Assembly: GCA_965661345.1 (NCBI GenBank) | Contig: CBFIDK010000008.1 | Coordinates: 9,310-73,309 of the forward strand | Reading direction: 5' to 3' | From: GCA-2862585 sp965661345 | GTDB taxonomy: Bacteria; Bacteroidota; Bacteroidia; Flavobacteriales; UBA7312 | DNA length: 64,000 bases | Shown: in pieces, positions 17,904 to 27,981 of the stretch | Layout: each line of letters begins with the position of its first letter | Position numbering within the stretch: the first letter of the stretch is position 1 | The notes under the pieces: model-generated | What the model was told of the DNA's origin: nothing | What the model saw: only the letters and a program-made list of their open reading frames with translations | Database searches by the model: none | Position numbers and translations under genes: made by a program

Positions 17904-18803
17904 ATGAAAGATTTGAAAAAACTACAAATTCTAGGGGATGTCCATAGTGTCATCTTAAGTAGAAGAAAAGGAAGCTCCGATAATCCTAAGATAATTTTAG
18001 TATCAATAATCATTATGATGGTACTTGCCACCTTAGTAAATGGTCAAAATAACTTAGATTTTGAAACTTGGGTTATTAATTCTCAAGGGCTAGAAGAACC
18101 AGAATTTTGGAAAACTAACAACATTCAAAACTATTTAAGTGTTAGCAAATCAACAAATTCTTCATCAGGGAACTATTCAGCATTAATTAAATCTAATGGA
18201 ATTTCTTTTGAAGGGAGGGCTCCTGGAATCCTTCAAACAAAATGGTCGTCTCTTAGCAATCCATTACAAAATATATCCTACGATTTAAAAATTGATAGTT
18301 TAACAAACAATGCTGAAGCTAAAGTTATATCTATTGGCTTTGTGGATGGAAGCGTGCTATTCAGTGATACTGCTACTTATACAGTTGTAACTAGCGGTTG
18401 GGTTAATGAAATTTTAATTTTATCAGACACTTCTACAACATGTGATAGTGTTCAAGTAAGCTTTATTGCCAATACAATTGCTACCCCAACAGGCTATGTG
18501 GGTTACAGTGAGTTTTTAGTTGATAATATATCACTCAACCAGCCTTTAAGTACAATGGAACTTAATGCCCAAGAAAGTAATATTCATATTTATCCAAAAC
18601 CTACAAAAGATGTTTTACAAATAGAAGTTTCTGATAATACAGAAATAGAAAGTATTGAGCTTTTTGATCTTGGTGGTAAAAGGGTAAAAACATTCAATAA
18701 TAGTGATAGAAATTTGAATATTTCGGATCTGAGTTCAGGAACCTATTTTTTAAGAATATCAACAACTAAAGGTGGGTTAGCTGAAAAGGTAATCATTGAA
18801 TGA
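17904..18803 (+). CDS. Secreted protein with T9SS type A sorting domain
   Basis: 299 residues. A hydrophobic segment (about 30-46) ending in VNGQ is the probable signal peptide, preceded by an unusually long 29-residue polar stretch. The middle (about 48-215) is beta-rich, resembles a carbohydrate-binding-like jelly roll and has no recognised catalytic motif. The last 75 residues form a Por/T9SS tail with IYPKPTKDVLQIE, IELFDLGGKRV, LSSGTYFLRI and a final KVIIE. The protein should cross the outer membrane by the type IX system and be attached or released. Its function is unknown; no T9SS machinery gene is nearby. Confidence 0.82.
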   Translation: MKDLKKLQILGDVHSVILSRRKGSSDNPKIILVSIIIMMVLATLVNGQNNLDFETWVINSQGLEEPEFWKTNNIQNYLSVSKSTNSSSGNYSALIKSNGISFEGRAPGILQTKWSSLSNPLQNISYDLKIDSLTNNAEAKVISIGFVDGSVLFSDTATYTVVTSGWVNEILILSDTSTTCDSVQVSFIANTIATPTGYVGYSEFLVDNISLNQPLSTMELNAQESNIHIYPKPTKDVLQIEVSDNTEIESIELFDLGGKRVKTFNNSDRNLNISDLSSGTYFLRISTTKGGLAEKVIIE

Positions 18804-18946
18804 AAATCTTATAAAATTTGAAAATGAACTATTCAGTGAAATCTAACTTATTTAATAGTTGGGCATCCACCTATGAAAAAGACTTTTCTCAAAATCACTT
18901 AAGTCATTTAGCTTTGGATATTAGCTATATTTCTAATTGGAAAAGC

Positions 18947-19429
18947 TTAAACGACCTTTTTCATCTTCTCCACAATATGGTAAACCGCTGGACATACGGC
19001 CACATTTTTTTGGGTTAAATTTAGCAATTGATGCTGTTTAATGCGGTCGGTATGCGGGAATTCTCGACAAGCTTTTGGGCGCACATCATAAATGCTGCAT
19101 CGGTTATCATCGCCTAAAAAAGCACAAGGAACAGACTGTAGCACATAGTCATTGTCTTCATCGATTCGTAAGTACTTTTCAGTGAATTCAGAAGGTTTCA
19201 TTCTAAGGTGTTTAGCAATTCGCCCTATATCTTTGTCAGTGAATAAAGGTCCAGTAGTACTGCAACAGTTGGCACATTCTAAACAATTAGTGCATGCAAA
19301 AACTTCCTGATGAAGTTCATGCATTTTTTGGTCTAACACTTTTGGCTTTAGACGTTTTATTTCCTTAAAGAAGGCCTTGTTCTCTTTAGCCTTTTGTTTG
19401 ACCAAGGCTTTATGTTTTTCTAAGTCCAT
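18947..19429 (-). CDS. YkgJ-type cysteine-cluster protein
   Basis: A 160-residue protein of the YkgJ (zinc/iron-chelating) family. A basic helical N-terminus (1-45) precedes the cysteine cluster CTNCLECANCC (about 46-56) and the second signature SVPCAFL...CSIYDVRPKACREFP (about 99-122), with a final Cys near CPAVYH. The eight-cysteine pattern indicates a metal site; the biochemical role of the family is not established. The start codon overlaps the aminotransferase stop (TAATG), so the two are translationally coupled. Confidence 0.88.
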   Translation of the reverse strand: MDLEKHKALVKQKAKENKAFFKEIKRLKPKVLDQKMHELHQEVFACTNCLECANCCSTTGPLFTDKDIGRIAKHLRMKPSEFTEKYLRIDEDNDYVLQSVPCAFLGDDNRCSIYDVRPKACREFPHTDRIKQHQLLNLTQKNVAVCPAVYHIVEKMKKVV

Positions 19430-20628
19430 TAAAGCGTTCTACCTGGGTAAACTTCAAGTGCTTTTTCTAGGCATTCAATAGCTTGAGTAATTGCTTCTTG
19501 ATTTAGTACATATGCAATCCTTACTTGATTGGTTCCAGTATTAGGAGTAGAATAAAATCCTGCTGCAGGTGCAACCATTAAAGTCTTTCCTTCATAATCA
19601 AATTCTTCCAATAGCCATTGAGCGAATTTATCGGCATTATCAACCGGCAATTGAGCAATGCAATAAAAAGCACCTTTTGGCTTTGGACATACGACACCTT
19701 CTATTTTGTTTAATCCTTCAATCAGTAAATCTCTTCGGGCAACGTATTCTTTACTGACTTCATCAAAATAGGATTTGGGTGTGCTTAAAGCGGCTTCACC
19801 AGCCACTTGTCCAAAAGTAGGTGGAGACAATCGCGCTTGAGCAAATTTTAAGGCAGTTGCCATCACCTCTTTATTTTTTGAAATAATACAACCAACTCTA
19901 ATGCCACACATGCTGTATCGTTTAGAAGTAGAATCAATCACAACAGCATGTTCTTCTAAACCTTCGATATTGAGTACAGAATGGTGTTCATTTCCGTCAT
20001 AGCAAAATTCTCTGTACACTTCATCAGCAAAAAGGAACAAGTCATGCTTAACAACGATGTCTCTGAGAGTTTCTAACTCTTCTTTAGAGTATAAATATCC
20101 TGTTGGATTACCAGGATTACAAATTAGAATGCCCTTAGTTTTTGGTGTGATCAGTTTTTCAAACTCTTCAATTGCGGGTAGTGCGAATCCATCATTAATA
20201 GATGTTGTAATCGGTTTAACTTGTACGCCAGCTGAAATGGAGAAGCCATTATAGTTGGCATAAAACGGTTCAGGAATAATGATTTCATCGCCATTATCTA
20301 AGCAAGAGTTAAGCGCAAATAAAAGTGCTTCTGAGCCACCAGTTGTCACCATGACATGAGAATGATCAACCGTTATTCCAATGTTTTGGTAATAGTTAGC
20401 CAAACCTTTTCGATAGCTTTCAAAACCGGCCGAGTGACTGTACTCTACCACTTTTTCATCAAAATTATGAATAGCATCTAAGGCCACTTCTGGCGATTTG
20501 ATATCTGGTTGTCCAATATTAAGGTGAAAAACTGTTTTCCCTTTTAGTTTAGCTCCTTCAGCAAAAGGAACTAACTTACGTATTGGTGATTCGGGCATTT
20601 TTATTCCCTTAGTTGAAATGTTCGGCAT
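19429..20628 (-). CDS. Class I PLP-dependent aminotransferase
   Basis: 399-residue fold type I aminotransferase of the aspartate aminotransferase family. Visible motifs are LNIGQPD (about 36-42), TTGGSEALL, ICNPGNPTGYLY (about 169-180) and STSKRYSMCGIRVG, whose Lys binds PLP, plus a C-terminal RIAYVLN with the substrate-carboxylate Arg. The substrate may be aspartate, alanine or an aromatic amino acid and cannot be decided here. The gene overlaps the YkgJ-type gene by one base and follows the DUF1573 gene, separated by a terminator. Confidence 0.92.
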   Translation of the reverse strand: MPNISTKGIKMPESPIRKLVPFAEGAKLKGKTVFHLNIGQPDIKSPEVALDAIHNFDEKVVEYSHSAGFESYRKGLANYYQNIGITVDHSHVMVTTGGSEALLFALNSCLDNGDEIIIPEPFYANYNGFSISAGVQVKPITTSINDGFALPAIEEFEKLITPKTKGILICNPGNPTGYLYSKEELETLRDIVVKHDLFLFADEVYREFCYDGNEHHSVLNIEGLEEHAVVIDSTSKRYSMCGIRVGCIISKNKEVMATALKFAQARLSPPTFGQVAGEAALSTPKSYFDEVSKEYVARRDLLIEGLNKIEGVVCPKPKGAFYCIAQLPVDNADKFAQWLLEEFDYEGKTLMVAPAAGFYSTPNTGTNQVRIAYVLNQEAITQAIECLEKALEVYPGRTL

Positions 20629-20641
20629 CGCTTAAATTGAT

Positions 20642-20677
20642 AAAAAAATCCCCGATATTTAAAAATAAAGGGGATTT
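20642..20677 (-). terminator. Terminator downstream of the DUF1573 gene
   Basis: On the minus strand AAATCCCC (20677-20670) pairs with GGGGATTT (20653-20646) around a 16-base AT-rich loop, and a T-run follows (plus-strand A-run 20642-20648). It ends the DUF1573 transcript before the aminotransferase gene, which therefore needs its own promoter or read-through. Confidence 0.7.
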
Positions 20678-20708
20678 AATAAAAACTATAGTAATCTTAA
20701 AACTTAAA

Positions 20709-21167
20709 TTAATTAACTTCTAAAACTGACGCTTTAGGTTTTGCTGGTGCTACTGGAACTTGTGCTGGTTTTTTAACCTCTCCTTTAACAGTCAAAACTT
20801 TAGTTTTTTCATCAGTATTTGTAGTTAATGTAATTGTCTTTGTAAATTTTCCAACCCTATTAGTAGCATACTTTACACCAATTGATGCTGATTCTCCTGG
20901 TGCAATAGGTGCTTTTGGCCATGTTGGAACAGTACATCCACAACTTCCTTTAGCATTGGAAATAATTAGAGGTGCACTACCTGTATTGGTAAGAACAAAT
21001 TCTCTTTTACCATCAGCGTTATGCTCGATAAGACCATAATCAATTACAGTAGATTCGAATTCCATTTTTGGGCCTGCTTTTTCATCTAAGACGGTAGAAG
21101 GTGAACTCTGTGCTTGAAGAGTCACTGTTGCTCCAATTAATGCAATAGCTAGAAATATTTTTTTCAT
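20709..21167 (-). CDS. Exported DUF1573 protein
   Basis: A 152-residue exported protein. A signal peptide (1-19, ending LQAQ) is followed by one DUF1573 immunoglobulin-like beta domain with FDYGLIEHNADGKREF-type start (about 42-60), NTGSAPLIISNAKGSCGCT (about 61-79) and an APGESASIGVKY segment. The C-terminus is a Pro/Ala/Lys-rich tail (about 131-152). DUF1573 proteins are abundant periplasmic or surface proteins in Bacteroidota with no proven function. It has its own promoter (-7 box 21205-21212) and terminator, so it is monocistronic. Confidence 0.9.
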   Translation of the reverse strand: MKKIFLAIALIGATVTLQAQSSPSTVLDEKAGPKMEFESTVIDYGLIEHNADGKREFVLTNTGSAPLIISNAKGSCGCTVPTWPKAPIAPGESASIGVKYATNRVGKFTKTITLTTNTDEKTKVLTVKGEVKKPAQVPVAPAKPKASVLEVN

Positions 21168-21204
21168 TTTTCGTGTTTTTTTGGTTCTTGTAAGTTTACA
21201 ACAA

Positions 21205-21212
21205 CAAATGTA
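21205..21212 (-). promoter_or_regulatory. Promoter -7 box of the DUF1573 gene
   Basis: The minus strand reads TACATTTG, a full match to TAnnTTTG, with TTA (one mismatch to TTG) 19 bp upstream. The expected start of transcription is about 30 bp before the ATG at 21167. Confidence 0.55.
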
Positions 21213-21296
21213 CTAAATTATTGTATTGTATTAATCTAAAATTCATCCCCAAATTTTGGTGTAAAGTATTATTTTTGGAGCTTATTAAAAATTAAA

Positions 21297-23906
21297 ATGA
21301 GTATATCCAAAACATATAATCCCGCTAGTGCTGAAGAGAAATGGTATGCCCATTGGTTATCTAAAGGTTATTTTAATTCTAAACCCGATGACAGAGAGGC
21401 TTATACAATTGTAATACCACCACCAAACGTCACGGGTGTTTTGCACATGGGACATATGTTAAACAACACATTGCAGGATGTACTCATTCGAAAAGCTAGA
21501 ATGCAAGGTTTTAATGCGTGTTGGGTACCTGGCACAGATCACGCTTCAATTGCTACTGAAGCAAAGGTTGTTCAAAAATTAGCTAAAGAAGGTATTGATA
21601 AATCCGATTTAAGTCGTGAAGAATTTCTAGAACACGCATGGCAATGGAAAGAAAAGCATGGCGGTATCATTTTAGAACAACTTAAGAAGTTGGGCGCTTC
21701 TTGCGATTGGAACCGTACTAAGTTTACCATGGATAGCGATATGAGCGAATCCGTAATTAAAGTATTTGTTGATTTACATCAAAAAGGACTAATTTACAGA
21801 GGGGTTCGTATGGTAAATTGGGATCCCAGTGCACAGACGGCACTTTCAGATGAAGAGGTTATTCATAAGGAGGTAAATTCAAAATTATACCACATTAGGT
21901 ATCAGATTGAAGGCAGTGACGAATATTTGACTGTGGCAACTACTCGACCCGAAACTATCCTTGGTGATTCCGCAATTTGTGTCAATCCAAAGGATGATAG
22001 ATATACTCATTTAAAAGGTAAAAAGGCCATTGTGCCCTTAATAAACCGTTCCATTCCAATTATTTTCGATGAATATGTTGATATGGAATTTGGAACAGGT
22101 GCTTTGAAAGTAACACCTGCCCATGACATCAATGACTATCAACTCGGGGATAAGCACGGTTTGGAGGTTATCGATATTTTAAACGATGATGGAACGCTGA
22201 ATGATTCTGCCCAGCTCTATGTTGGAAAGGATAGGTTCGATGTGCGAAAAGAAATTGCAAAAGATTTAGAGGAAAAAACTTTTTTAGTAAAGACTGAAGA
22301 TTTAATCAATAAAGTTGGATTTTCAGAAAGAACAGACGCAGTTATTGAGCCAAAACTATCAATGCAATGGTTTTTTAAGATGGAAGAATTTTCTAAACCT
22401 GCTTTAGAAAATGTAATGAACGATACCATTAAATTTCACCCTGAAAAATTTAAAAATACTTACCGTCATTGGATGGAAAACATAAAAGATTGGTGTGTTT
22501 CCAGACAGTTGTGGTGGGGGCAACAAATACCTGCATACTTTTATGAAGGCAATAATTATGTGGTAGCTGAAACTAAAGAATTGGCTTTGAAGGAAGCTCA
22601 AAAAATAAACCCTAACATTACCCTTGCAGACCTTAGACAAGATGAAGATGTACTAGATACGTGGTTCTCTTCGTGGTTGTGGCCTTTCTCTGTTTTTGAT
22701 GGTATCCGAAATCCTGATAATGAAGAGGTTAATTATTATTACCCTACCAATGTTTTAGTTACAGCTCCCGAAATTTTGTTTTTTTGGGTAGCAAGAATGA
22801 TAATGGCCGGATATGAATATAAGGGCAATCTTCCTTTTAAAAATGTTTATCTAACAGGAATAGTACGAGATAAATTAGGGCGAAAGATGTCCAAATCATT
22901 AGGTAATTCCCCTGACCCAATAGATTTAATGAATAAGCATGGTGCAGATGGTGTGAGGGTAGGGATGCTATTATCTTCTCCTGCAGGAAACGATTTGCCA
23001 TTTGATGAATCTTTATGTGAGCAAGGGAGAAACTTCTCTAACAAAATATGGAACGCTACTCGATTGATTAAAGGCTGGGAAGTTGCTGAATTAGATCAAC
23101 CAGAATCTTCAAAAATCGCTATCGAGTGGTTTGAAAATAAATTTCAACAAACTCTCGATTCAATAAATCAGGCTTTTGAAAAATACAGAATTTCTGAAGC
23201 GTTGATGTTAACCTACCGATTGGTATGGGATGATTTTTGTTCTTGGTATCTAGAATCCATAAAGCCTGATTATCAAAAGCCTATTGATTCAAAAACCTTA
23301 GCTGCAACTACTCAGTTTTTGGATGATTTATTAAAATTACTTCATCCGTTTATGCCATTTTTGACTGAGGAAATTTGGCATATTGTAGCAGATAGGGAAG
23401 AAGATATTATTGTTTCTTCATGGCCAAAATCCAATTCGATTAATCATTCAATTATTACGGATTTTGAATACGCTACAGAAATTGTGTCAGCTATCAGAAC
23501 TATACGTAAAGAGAAACAAATTCCAAATAAAGATTCTCTGAAGTTGTTTGTTAAGGTAAATGAGCAAACAACTACTTTGATGGATTCTTTGGTGTGTAGA
23601 TTGGTTAATCTTTCTGAATTTAGCTACAGCGAGGAAACGATTGAAGGCGCTTTTTCTTTCAGAGTAAAATCAAACGAGTTTTTTGTTCCCTTATCAGATA
23701 ATATTGATGTTGACGTTGAGCTTGAGAAGTTACGCTCAGAGTTGGATTACACACATGGATTTTTAAAGTCTGTTGAAGGTAAACTTTCTAACGAAAGATT
23801 TGTAAATAACGCTCCTGAGCAGGTGGTAGCTATTGAAAGAAAAAAGCAATCTGACGCATTAGCGAAGATTGCTGTATTAGAAGATCAAATTAAATCCTTG
23901 TCTTAA
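21297..23906 (+). CDS. valS: Valine--tRNA ligase
   Basis: Class I aminoacyl-tRNA synthetase of 869 residues that charges tRNA-Val and edits Thr. HMGH (about 51-54, in VTGVLHMGHMLN) and KMSKS (about 530-534) are the catalytic signatures. The CP1 editing domain lies between them, with TTRPETILGD at about 213-222. The anticodon-binding domain occupies about 590-740 and the C-terminal coiled-coil arm about 800-869. It is divergent from the DUF1573 gene. Its stop codon overlaps that of the convergent beta-propeller gene by 4 bp. Confidence 0.99.
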   Translation: MSISKTYNPASAEEKWYAHWLSKGYFNSKPDDREAYTIVIPPPNVTGVLHMGHMLNNTLQDVLIRKARMQGFNACWVPGTDHASIATEAKVVQKLAKEGIDKSDLSREEFLEHAWQWKEKHGGIILEQLKKLGASCDWNRTKFTMDSDMSESVIKVFVDLHQKGLIYRGVRMVNWDPSAQTALSDEEVIHKEVNSKLYHIRYQIEGSDEYLTVATTRPETILGDSAICVNPKDDRYTHLKGKKAIVPLINRSIPIIFDEYVDMEFGTGALKVTPAHDINDYQLGDKHGLEVIDILNDDGTLNDSAQLYVGKDRFDVRKEIAKDLEEKTFLVKTEDLINKVGFSERTDAVIEPKLSMQWFFKMEEFSKPALENVMNDTIKFHPEKFKNTYRHWMENIKDWCVSRQLWWGQQIPAYFYEGNNYVVAETKELALKEAQKINPNITLADLRQDEDVLDTWFSSWLWPFSVFDGIRNPDNEEVNYYYPTNVLVTAPEILFFWVARMIMAGYEYKGNLPFKNVYLTGIVRDKLGRKMSKSLGNSPDPIDLMNKHGADGVRVGMLLSSPAGNDLPFDESLCEQGRNFSNKIWNATRLIKGWEVAELDQPESSKIAIEWFENKFQQTLDSINQAFEKYRISEALMLTYRLVWDDFCSWYLESIKPDYQKPIDSKTLAATTQFLDDLLKLLHPFMPFLTEEIWHIVADREEDIIVSSWPKSNSINHSIITDFEYATEIVSAIRTIRKEKQIPNKDSLKLFVKVNEQTTTLMDSLVCRLVNLSEFSYSEETIEGAFSFRVKSNEFFVPLSDNIDVDVELEKLRSELDYTHGFLKSVEGKLSNERFVNNAPEQVVAIERKKQSDALAKIAVLEDQIKSLS

Positions 23907-26629
23907 TTAAGAATTAGTTTTTGACTTTCCGTTTTCTTTTCTCCAATTAGATTTATGAAGTAAACTCCTCGTTGCCAATTTGAAGTCTCTAGCTTCTTGG
24001 AATTAGAGTTAACAGATTCTTCAAAGATTACTTTTCCATTAATATCAGTAATTTGAATGCTGTTCCATTCATCGCTAGTGCTCCATTCTAAATTCACTAC
24101 ATCTTTTGAAGGGTTTGGATAAACTGATAATAGTTGCTTAGTATTTTCGCTAACGCTCACTAAATCAGGAAATACGTCATAAATAGAGGTGATGAAAGTT
24201 GAGTAGACACCAGTTCCATGAGTGCCTACTACCAGTTTACCATCGCTATCTCTGAATTTAATGTGTTCAACGACAACATTTCCTATTGTACTTGTTCCTA
24301 TTTGTCTCCATTCTGTGTCTAATCCCTCTAGCCTGTCTGTGCCGTATAGTCCAGTGCTTCCGCCGACAAGATACAAGGTATCGCTACCAAGAACAGCAAT
24401 TTCAGCAGTTCGCATTGAAGGACCATTTCCACCTCCTGAAAAAGAATCTTCAAGATTTCCGCCAACTTTTTTCCAGTTTTGACCACCATTATCAGTAAAA
24501 AGGAAACTGTACGTAGAATAGTTTGAAATAAGTACCAATACACGTTCTGCATTAGTAGGGTCAATCTCTACTGCGGAAACATTTTTATTGCCAAAACCAA
24601 TTGGTAGATAATTCAATAGAGTTACTTCGGGATCTCCTTCGTGGGCATTATCAATTCTATAAATATAATTATCACTTGTCCCAAGATATACTGTATTTGG
24701 TGGGTTTGTAGATACATCAATACACGAAATAGTTCTGTTTGTGGTATCAGAGAAAACGTCCCAACCTATATTTGTTCTGACTTGTGAGTTATTGTAAGGG
24801 TAATTGCTTGCATCATTGTTTCTCCAGAGATGATAGCCGTTATTCATGTAAATAATATCATCGTTATTTGGATCCATAGCCAAATAGTTAATGAAGTCAA
24901 ACATGACTGTATCGGCACCAAGCGGGTCCATTCTGTTATAGGCCAAAACTTCACCTTGCTCATTTAACTTCATTTTGAATAAAACTCCCCTTTGAATTTG
25001 CAAGTAAAAATCTTCTTCATTATCCGCTACTGCATTGTAGCAGCCATCACCATTAAATGGCATTACCCAGTCATCGGTTTCGTCGTCACTTACTGTCATG
25101 AAGTTTCCATTGTCTTGAAATCCACCAATAATAAGGTCACTGTTTCCTTTGCCCATTGTTACAGCGTAAAGTTGTGTTGTTTGATAGCCATTATTAAGTC
25201 GATTCCATAAGTGGGGTGTAGCTAAACAGTTGGCTGATTTATAGACTCCTCCATCATTTGCACTTAGTATTGTATTTGGGTCGGAGGGTAAAAACAATAA
25301 CTCATGCTGGTCAGGGTGATGTCTGTCATAAATATCCCAATTATCGTATCCATGATCTGATCCCTCATAATAACCGCCGATTTGAGCGGTATTTGTGTCA
25401 GAGGTAAAGCCGTCAGTTGAACGCCATAAATTAGTGCCGCCAATGAAAACAACATTTGGCTCATCTGGTTTTACTTTTACTAATAAATCATAACCGCCTT
25501 GAGCATTGAAGTTATCAAAGGTTGTTGGTCTATTTGCTGGAATATTTTCTGAAAGATTAACCCAAGTGCCACAACTATCTGTTCCATCTCCACATAGGTA
25601 AGTGTACTTCCATAAAGAAGTCCACGTTTGACCATTAAAAAATGTGTTTGTAAACTGACCAGAATTTGTAGTTTCAGCAGTTAAGAAATAGACTTCATTT
25701 TCATTAGAAGGGTTAATGCCAATTGCACTTCTTCCGTAAGTATTGCCAAAGCTATCGGGCATTATGTTTGCCCATTCCATACCGTCGGCTGATCGCCAGA
25801 ACCCTTTGCCTGCACCATCTGAACTAAGTGTAGCATATACGACACCTGTCGAGGTAATTTCTACATTATTATAGTAAGCTTCTCCGCCACCAATTTCCTC
25901 ATTCCAAGACTCTCCACCATCTGTTGAGCGGTAGATACCTCCGTATGTAGCTAGATACATTTCATCTTCTTCAAGGTTGGTAGGGTCTAAGACAATATTC
26001 CATGCAAAATCAAAAACATTAAAACTTCCAGCCGGACTGTTGTCTGCTGTGGAACTAATAGAGTCCCATGTCAGGCCGTTGTCAATGGATTTGTATATGC
26101 CATTTCCATCGAAATAAGCACCGCTTCCACTAGCTGAGTTTCCTGATAATTCACCCGTTCCGTAGTACCAAATATTTTCTTTCCCTTCTCTTGTGTCTTG
26201 GGCTAAGCAGGTAACGTTATGTAGCTGAAAAGGTTTAGTCATTTTACTCCAACTTTCTCCTAAGTTTGTTGAACGCCAAATGCCACCAGAAACGCCACCA
26301 GCAATTAATATATTTTCATCAGTTACGTCATAGGCAAGAGCTCTAGTTCTACCACCGACATTATAGGGTCCTTCGGCAGTCCAAACCAGATTGGAATTGT
26401 TTAAATCATTAGGTAATGATTGGGCAAATTGCAATTCTTTTCTTCTTATGCTTTGCGGAATATTACCGTTAGCATCTACCAAACGTTTTGCATCCCATTT
26501 CTTTCTTGAATATGGAGATTCAGAAGGCACTTTATAGATAGCGTTAAAATCAATAGGTTGCTCAGGAATTAGCATATAAAAGGCTATTCCACATAGAATA
26601 AAGACCGAAAGAATTTTTATTAGTTTCAT
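23903..26629 (-). CDS. Large secreted beta-propeller (BNR/VPS10-like) T9SS protein
   Basis: 908 residues. The N-terminal signal segment (about 5-22) is followed by repeated BNR/Asp-box motifs such as GIWRSTNLGESW, GIYRSTDGGESWN and FLFTDNGGQNWKKVGG spread over about 85-800. This is the pattern of sortilin/VPS10-like or sialidase-type propellers, without sialidase catalytic motifs. The last 75 residues are a T9SS sorting tail (VYPNPSKDVVNLEW, IQITDINGKVI, WQRGVYFINL, SQKLILN). It is presumably exported to the cell surface for adhesion or degradation; the substrate is unknown. It starts 11 bp after hemG on the same strand. Confidence 0.87.
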   Translation of the reverse strand: MKLIKILSVFILCGIAFYMLIPEQPIDFNAIYKVPSESPYSRKKWDAKRLVDANGNIPQSIRRKELQFAQSLPNDLNNSNLVWTAEGPYNVGGRTRALAYDVTDENILIAGGVSGGIWRSTNLGESWSKMTKPFQLHNVTCLAQDTREGKENIWYYGTGELSGNSASGSGAYFDGNGIYKSIDNGLTWDSISSTADNSPAGSFNVFDFAWNIVLDPTNLEEDEMYLATYGGIYRSTDGGESWNEEIGGGEAYYNNVEITSTGVVYATLSSDGAGKGFWRSADGMEWANIMPDSFGNTYGRSAIGINPSNENEVYFLTAETTNSGQFTNTFFNGQTWTSLWKYTYLCGDGTDSCGTWVNLSENIPANRPTTFDNFNAQGGYDLLVKVKPDEPNVVFIGGTNLWRSTDGFTSDTNTAQIGGYYEGSDHGYDNWDIYDRHHPDQHELLFLPSDPNTILSANDGGVYKSANCLATPHLWNRLNNGYQTTQLYAVTMGKGNSDLIIGGFQDNGNFMTVSDDETDDWVMPFNGDGCYNAVADNEEDFYLQIQRGVLFKMKLNEQGEVLAYNRMDPLGADTVMFDFINYLAMDPNNDDIIYMNNGYHLWRNNDASNYPYNNSQVRTNIGWDVFSDTTNRTISCIDVSTNPPNTVYLGTSDNYIYRIDNAHEGDPEVTLLNYLPIGFGNKNVSAVEIDPTNAERVLVLISNYSTYSFLFTDNGGQNWKKVGGNLEDSFSGGGNGPSMRTAEIAVLGSDTLYLVGGSTGLYGTDRLEGLDTEWRQIGTSTIGNVVVEHIKFRDSDGKLVVGTHGTGVYSTFITSIYDVFPDLVSVSENTKQLLSVYPNPSKDVVNLEWSTSDEWNSIQITDINGKVIFEESVNSNSKKLETSNWQRGVYFINLIGEKKTESQKLILN

Positions 26630-26640
26630 TTAATTTTTTG

Positions 26641-27981
26641 TTATGGTTGTATGTCTTCAATGAATTTTTCAGCTTTTTTAACACAATCGCTGACAGAAAT
26701 TCCATTGAAATAGTTCCCTAAAATATGAAAGTTAGGCGAATTGGCTTCAAATTTTTCTATTTCAAGCATAAGTCGATCAAGTTCGAGGCCATATTGTGGT
26801 ATTCCTTTTTTATATGACGTATGATTTTTAAATATTGGAGGTTTCTGGCATTGCATTAGTTCAGAAATCTCATCAAGAATAATTTTTTCGACTTTGTCTG
26901 TTCCCATTGCACAAAGTTCTGGTTGTCTACTGCCGCCAACAATAACTGTAAACAACTCTTTATCTTTTGGAGAAACATGAGGAAATATTCTAGTATTAAA
27001 AAGTATTCCTAAAAAGTTTTTTTTATCAGGGGGTTTGCTCAGTACCCCAAAACCTTGGGCTTGATTTTTGACTTCTTTTTTTTCAAATCCAAAATGAAAA
27101 ACATCTACAGGAACGTATTCAACTGCTTCTAGTTGGGCAGTTAAGTCAATATTATCTACGATGTTAGAAAGTGCATGTGCGGGTATGGTAGAGATGATTC
27201 TCTGACATTCTATGGTATTGTTGTTAGAGTCTGTAATTTGATATCCGCCATCTACTTTAACAATATTTTTAATCTCAGTATTGTAGTGAACCTTATCGCC
27301 TAGAAGTTGAGTCATTTTATCAACAAGTTCAGAAAGTCCATTTGGGAAATTAAACATTTGTGCTTTCGAAGTCTTAGACTTTTTTTGTTTCAGCAAACCT
27401 TTTATTACACTGCCATGTTTTTGTTCTGCTTCCCAAATCATTTTAAGTGTATGTTTAGCACTCATCTTTTCAGCATTTCCAGAATATATACCTGTTATAA
27501 AGGGTTCAACAAATTGGGTTAAAATGGCATTACCAAACCGTCGACTAATGAAGTTGGCTAGGGGCACGTCATTCTGATGAGGTTTAATAAAAGGTTCTTT
27601 AAATAGCCTCAATTTTTCATGCCATTTTAATAGAGGCGTTTTTATGAATTCAATGGGATTTCTAGGAAGTAACTGCAGTTTGTTTTGGTAAAGTACGTAT
27701 CGGTTACTTTCAGCTGTTTTTTGAGGAGTAGACATTTTATCCCATAAACCACAGTCTTTAATTAGAGATTTTATAGAATCATTATTTAGTAAAACTGTAT
27801 TTGGTCCATTTTCAACAACAAAACCATCAATAACCTTAGATTGGATATTTCCACCAGTTTTTTCACTCTTTTCAAGAACAATAAAATCATTAGATTTCTT
27901 TGATAGAAAGTGTGCTATACTGAGGCCTGAAATACCACATCCTAGAACAACGGTATGTTTTTTTGAAGAAGCGATATGCAA
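26641..27981 (-). CDS. hemG: Protoporphyrinogen/coproporphyrinogen oxidase (HemG/HemY type)
   Basis: FAD-dependent oxidase of 446 residues in heme synthesis. The N-terminal dinucleotide motif VVLGCGISGLSIAHFL (about 11-26) is followed by EKSEKTGGNIQS and ENGPNTVLL, typical of the PPO family; the C-terminal GNYFNGISVSDCVKKA closes the FAD domain. No ATG precedes the conserved region, so TTG 27981 is the likely start, giving 10 residues before the Rossmann strand. It is divergent from icmF and probably co-transcribed with the propeller gene. Whether the substrate is protoporphyrinogen or coproporphyrinogen cannot be read. Confidence 0.9.
   Translation of the reverse strand: MHIASSKKHTVVLGCGISGLSIAHFLSKKSNDFIVLEKSEKTGGNIQSKVIDGFVVENGPNTVLLNNDSIKSLIKDCGLWDKMSTPQKTAESNRYVLYQNKLQLLPRNPIEFIKTPLLKWHEKLRLFKEPFIKPHQNDVPLANFISRRFGNAILTQFVEPFITGIYSGNAEKMSAKHTLKMIWEAEQKHGSVIKGLLKQKKSKTSKAQMFNFPNGLSELVDKMTQLLGDKVHYNTEIKNIVKVDGGYQITDSNNNTIECQRIISTIPAHALSNIVDNIDLTAQLEAVEYVPVDVFHFGFEKKEVKNQAQGFGVLSKPPDKKNFLGILFNTRIFPHVSPKDKELFTVIVGGSRQPELCAMGTDKVEKIILDEISELMQCQKPPIFKNHTSYKKGIPQYGLELDRLMLEIEKFEANSPNFHILGNYFNGISVSDCVKKAEKFIEDIQP

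Noticed and set aside
18824..19018. A plus-strand frame after the T9SS protein, with FNSWASTYEKDF resembling a methyltransferase N-terminus
   Set aside because: It is only 64 residues and its second half overlaps the well-supported YkgJ-type gene. At most a remnant.
24222..24498. Plus-strand frames inside the beta-propeller gene
   Set aside because: Antisense shadows of a repetitive gene; the two frames overlap each other and lack any recognised motif.
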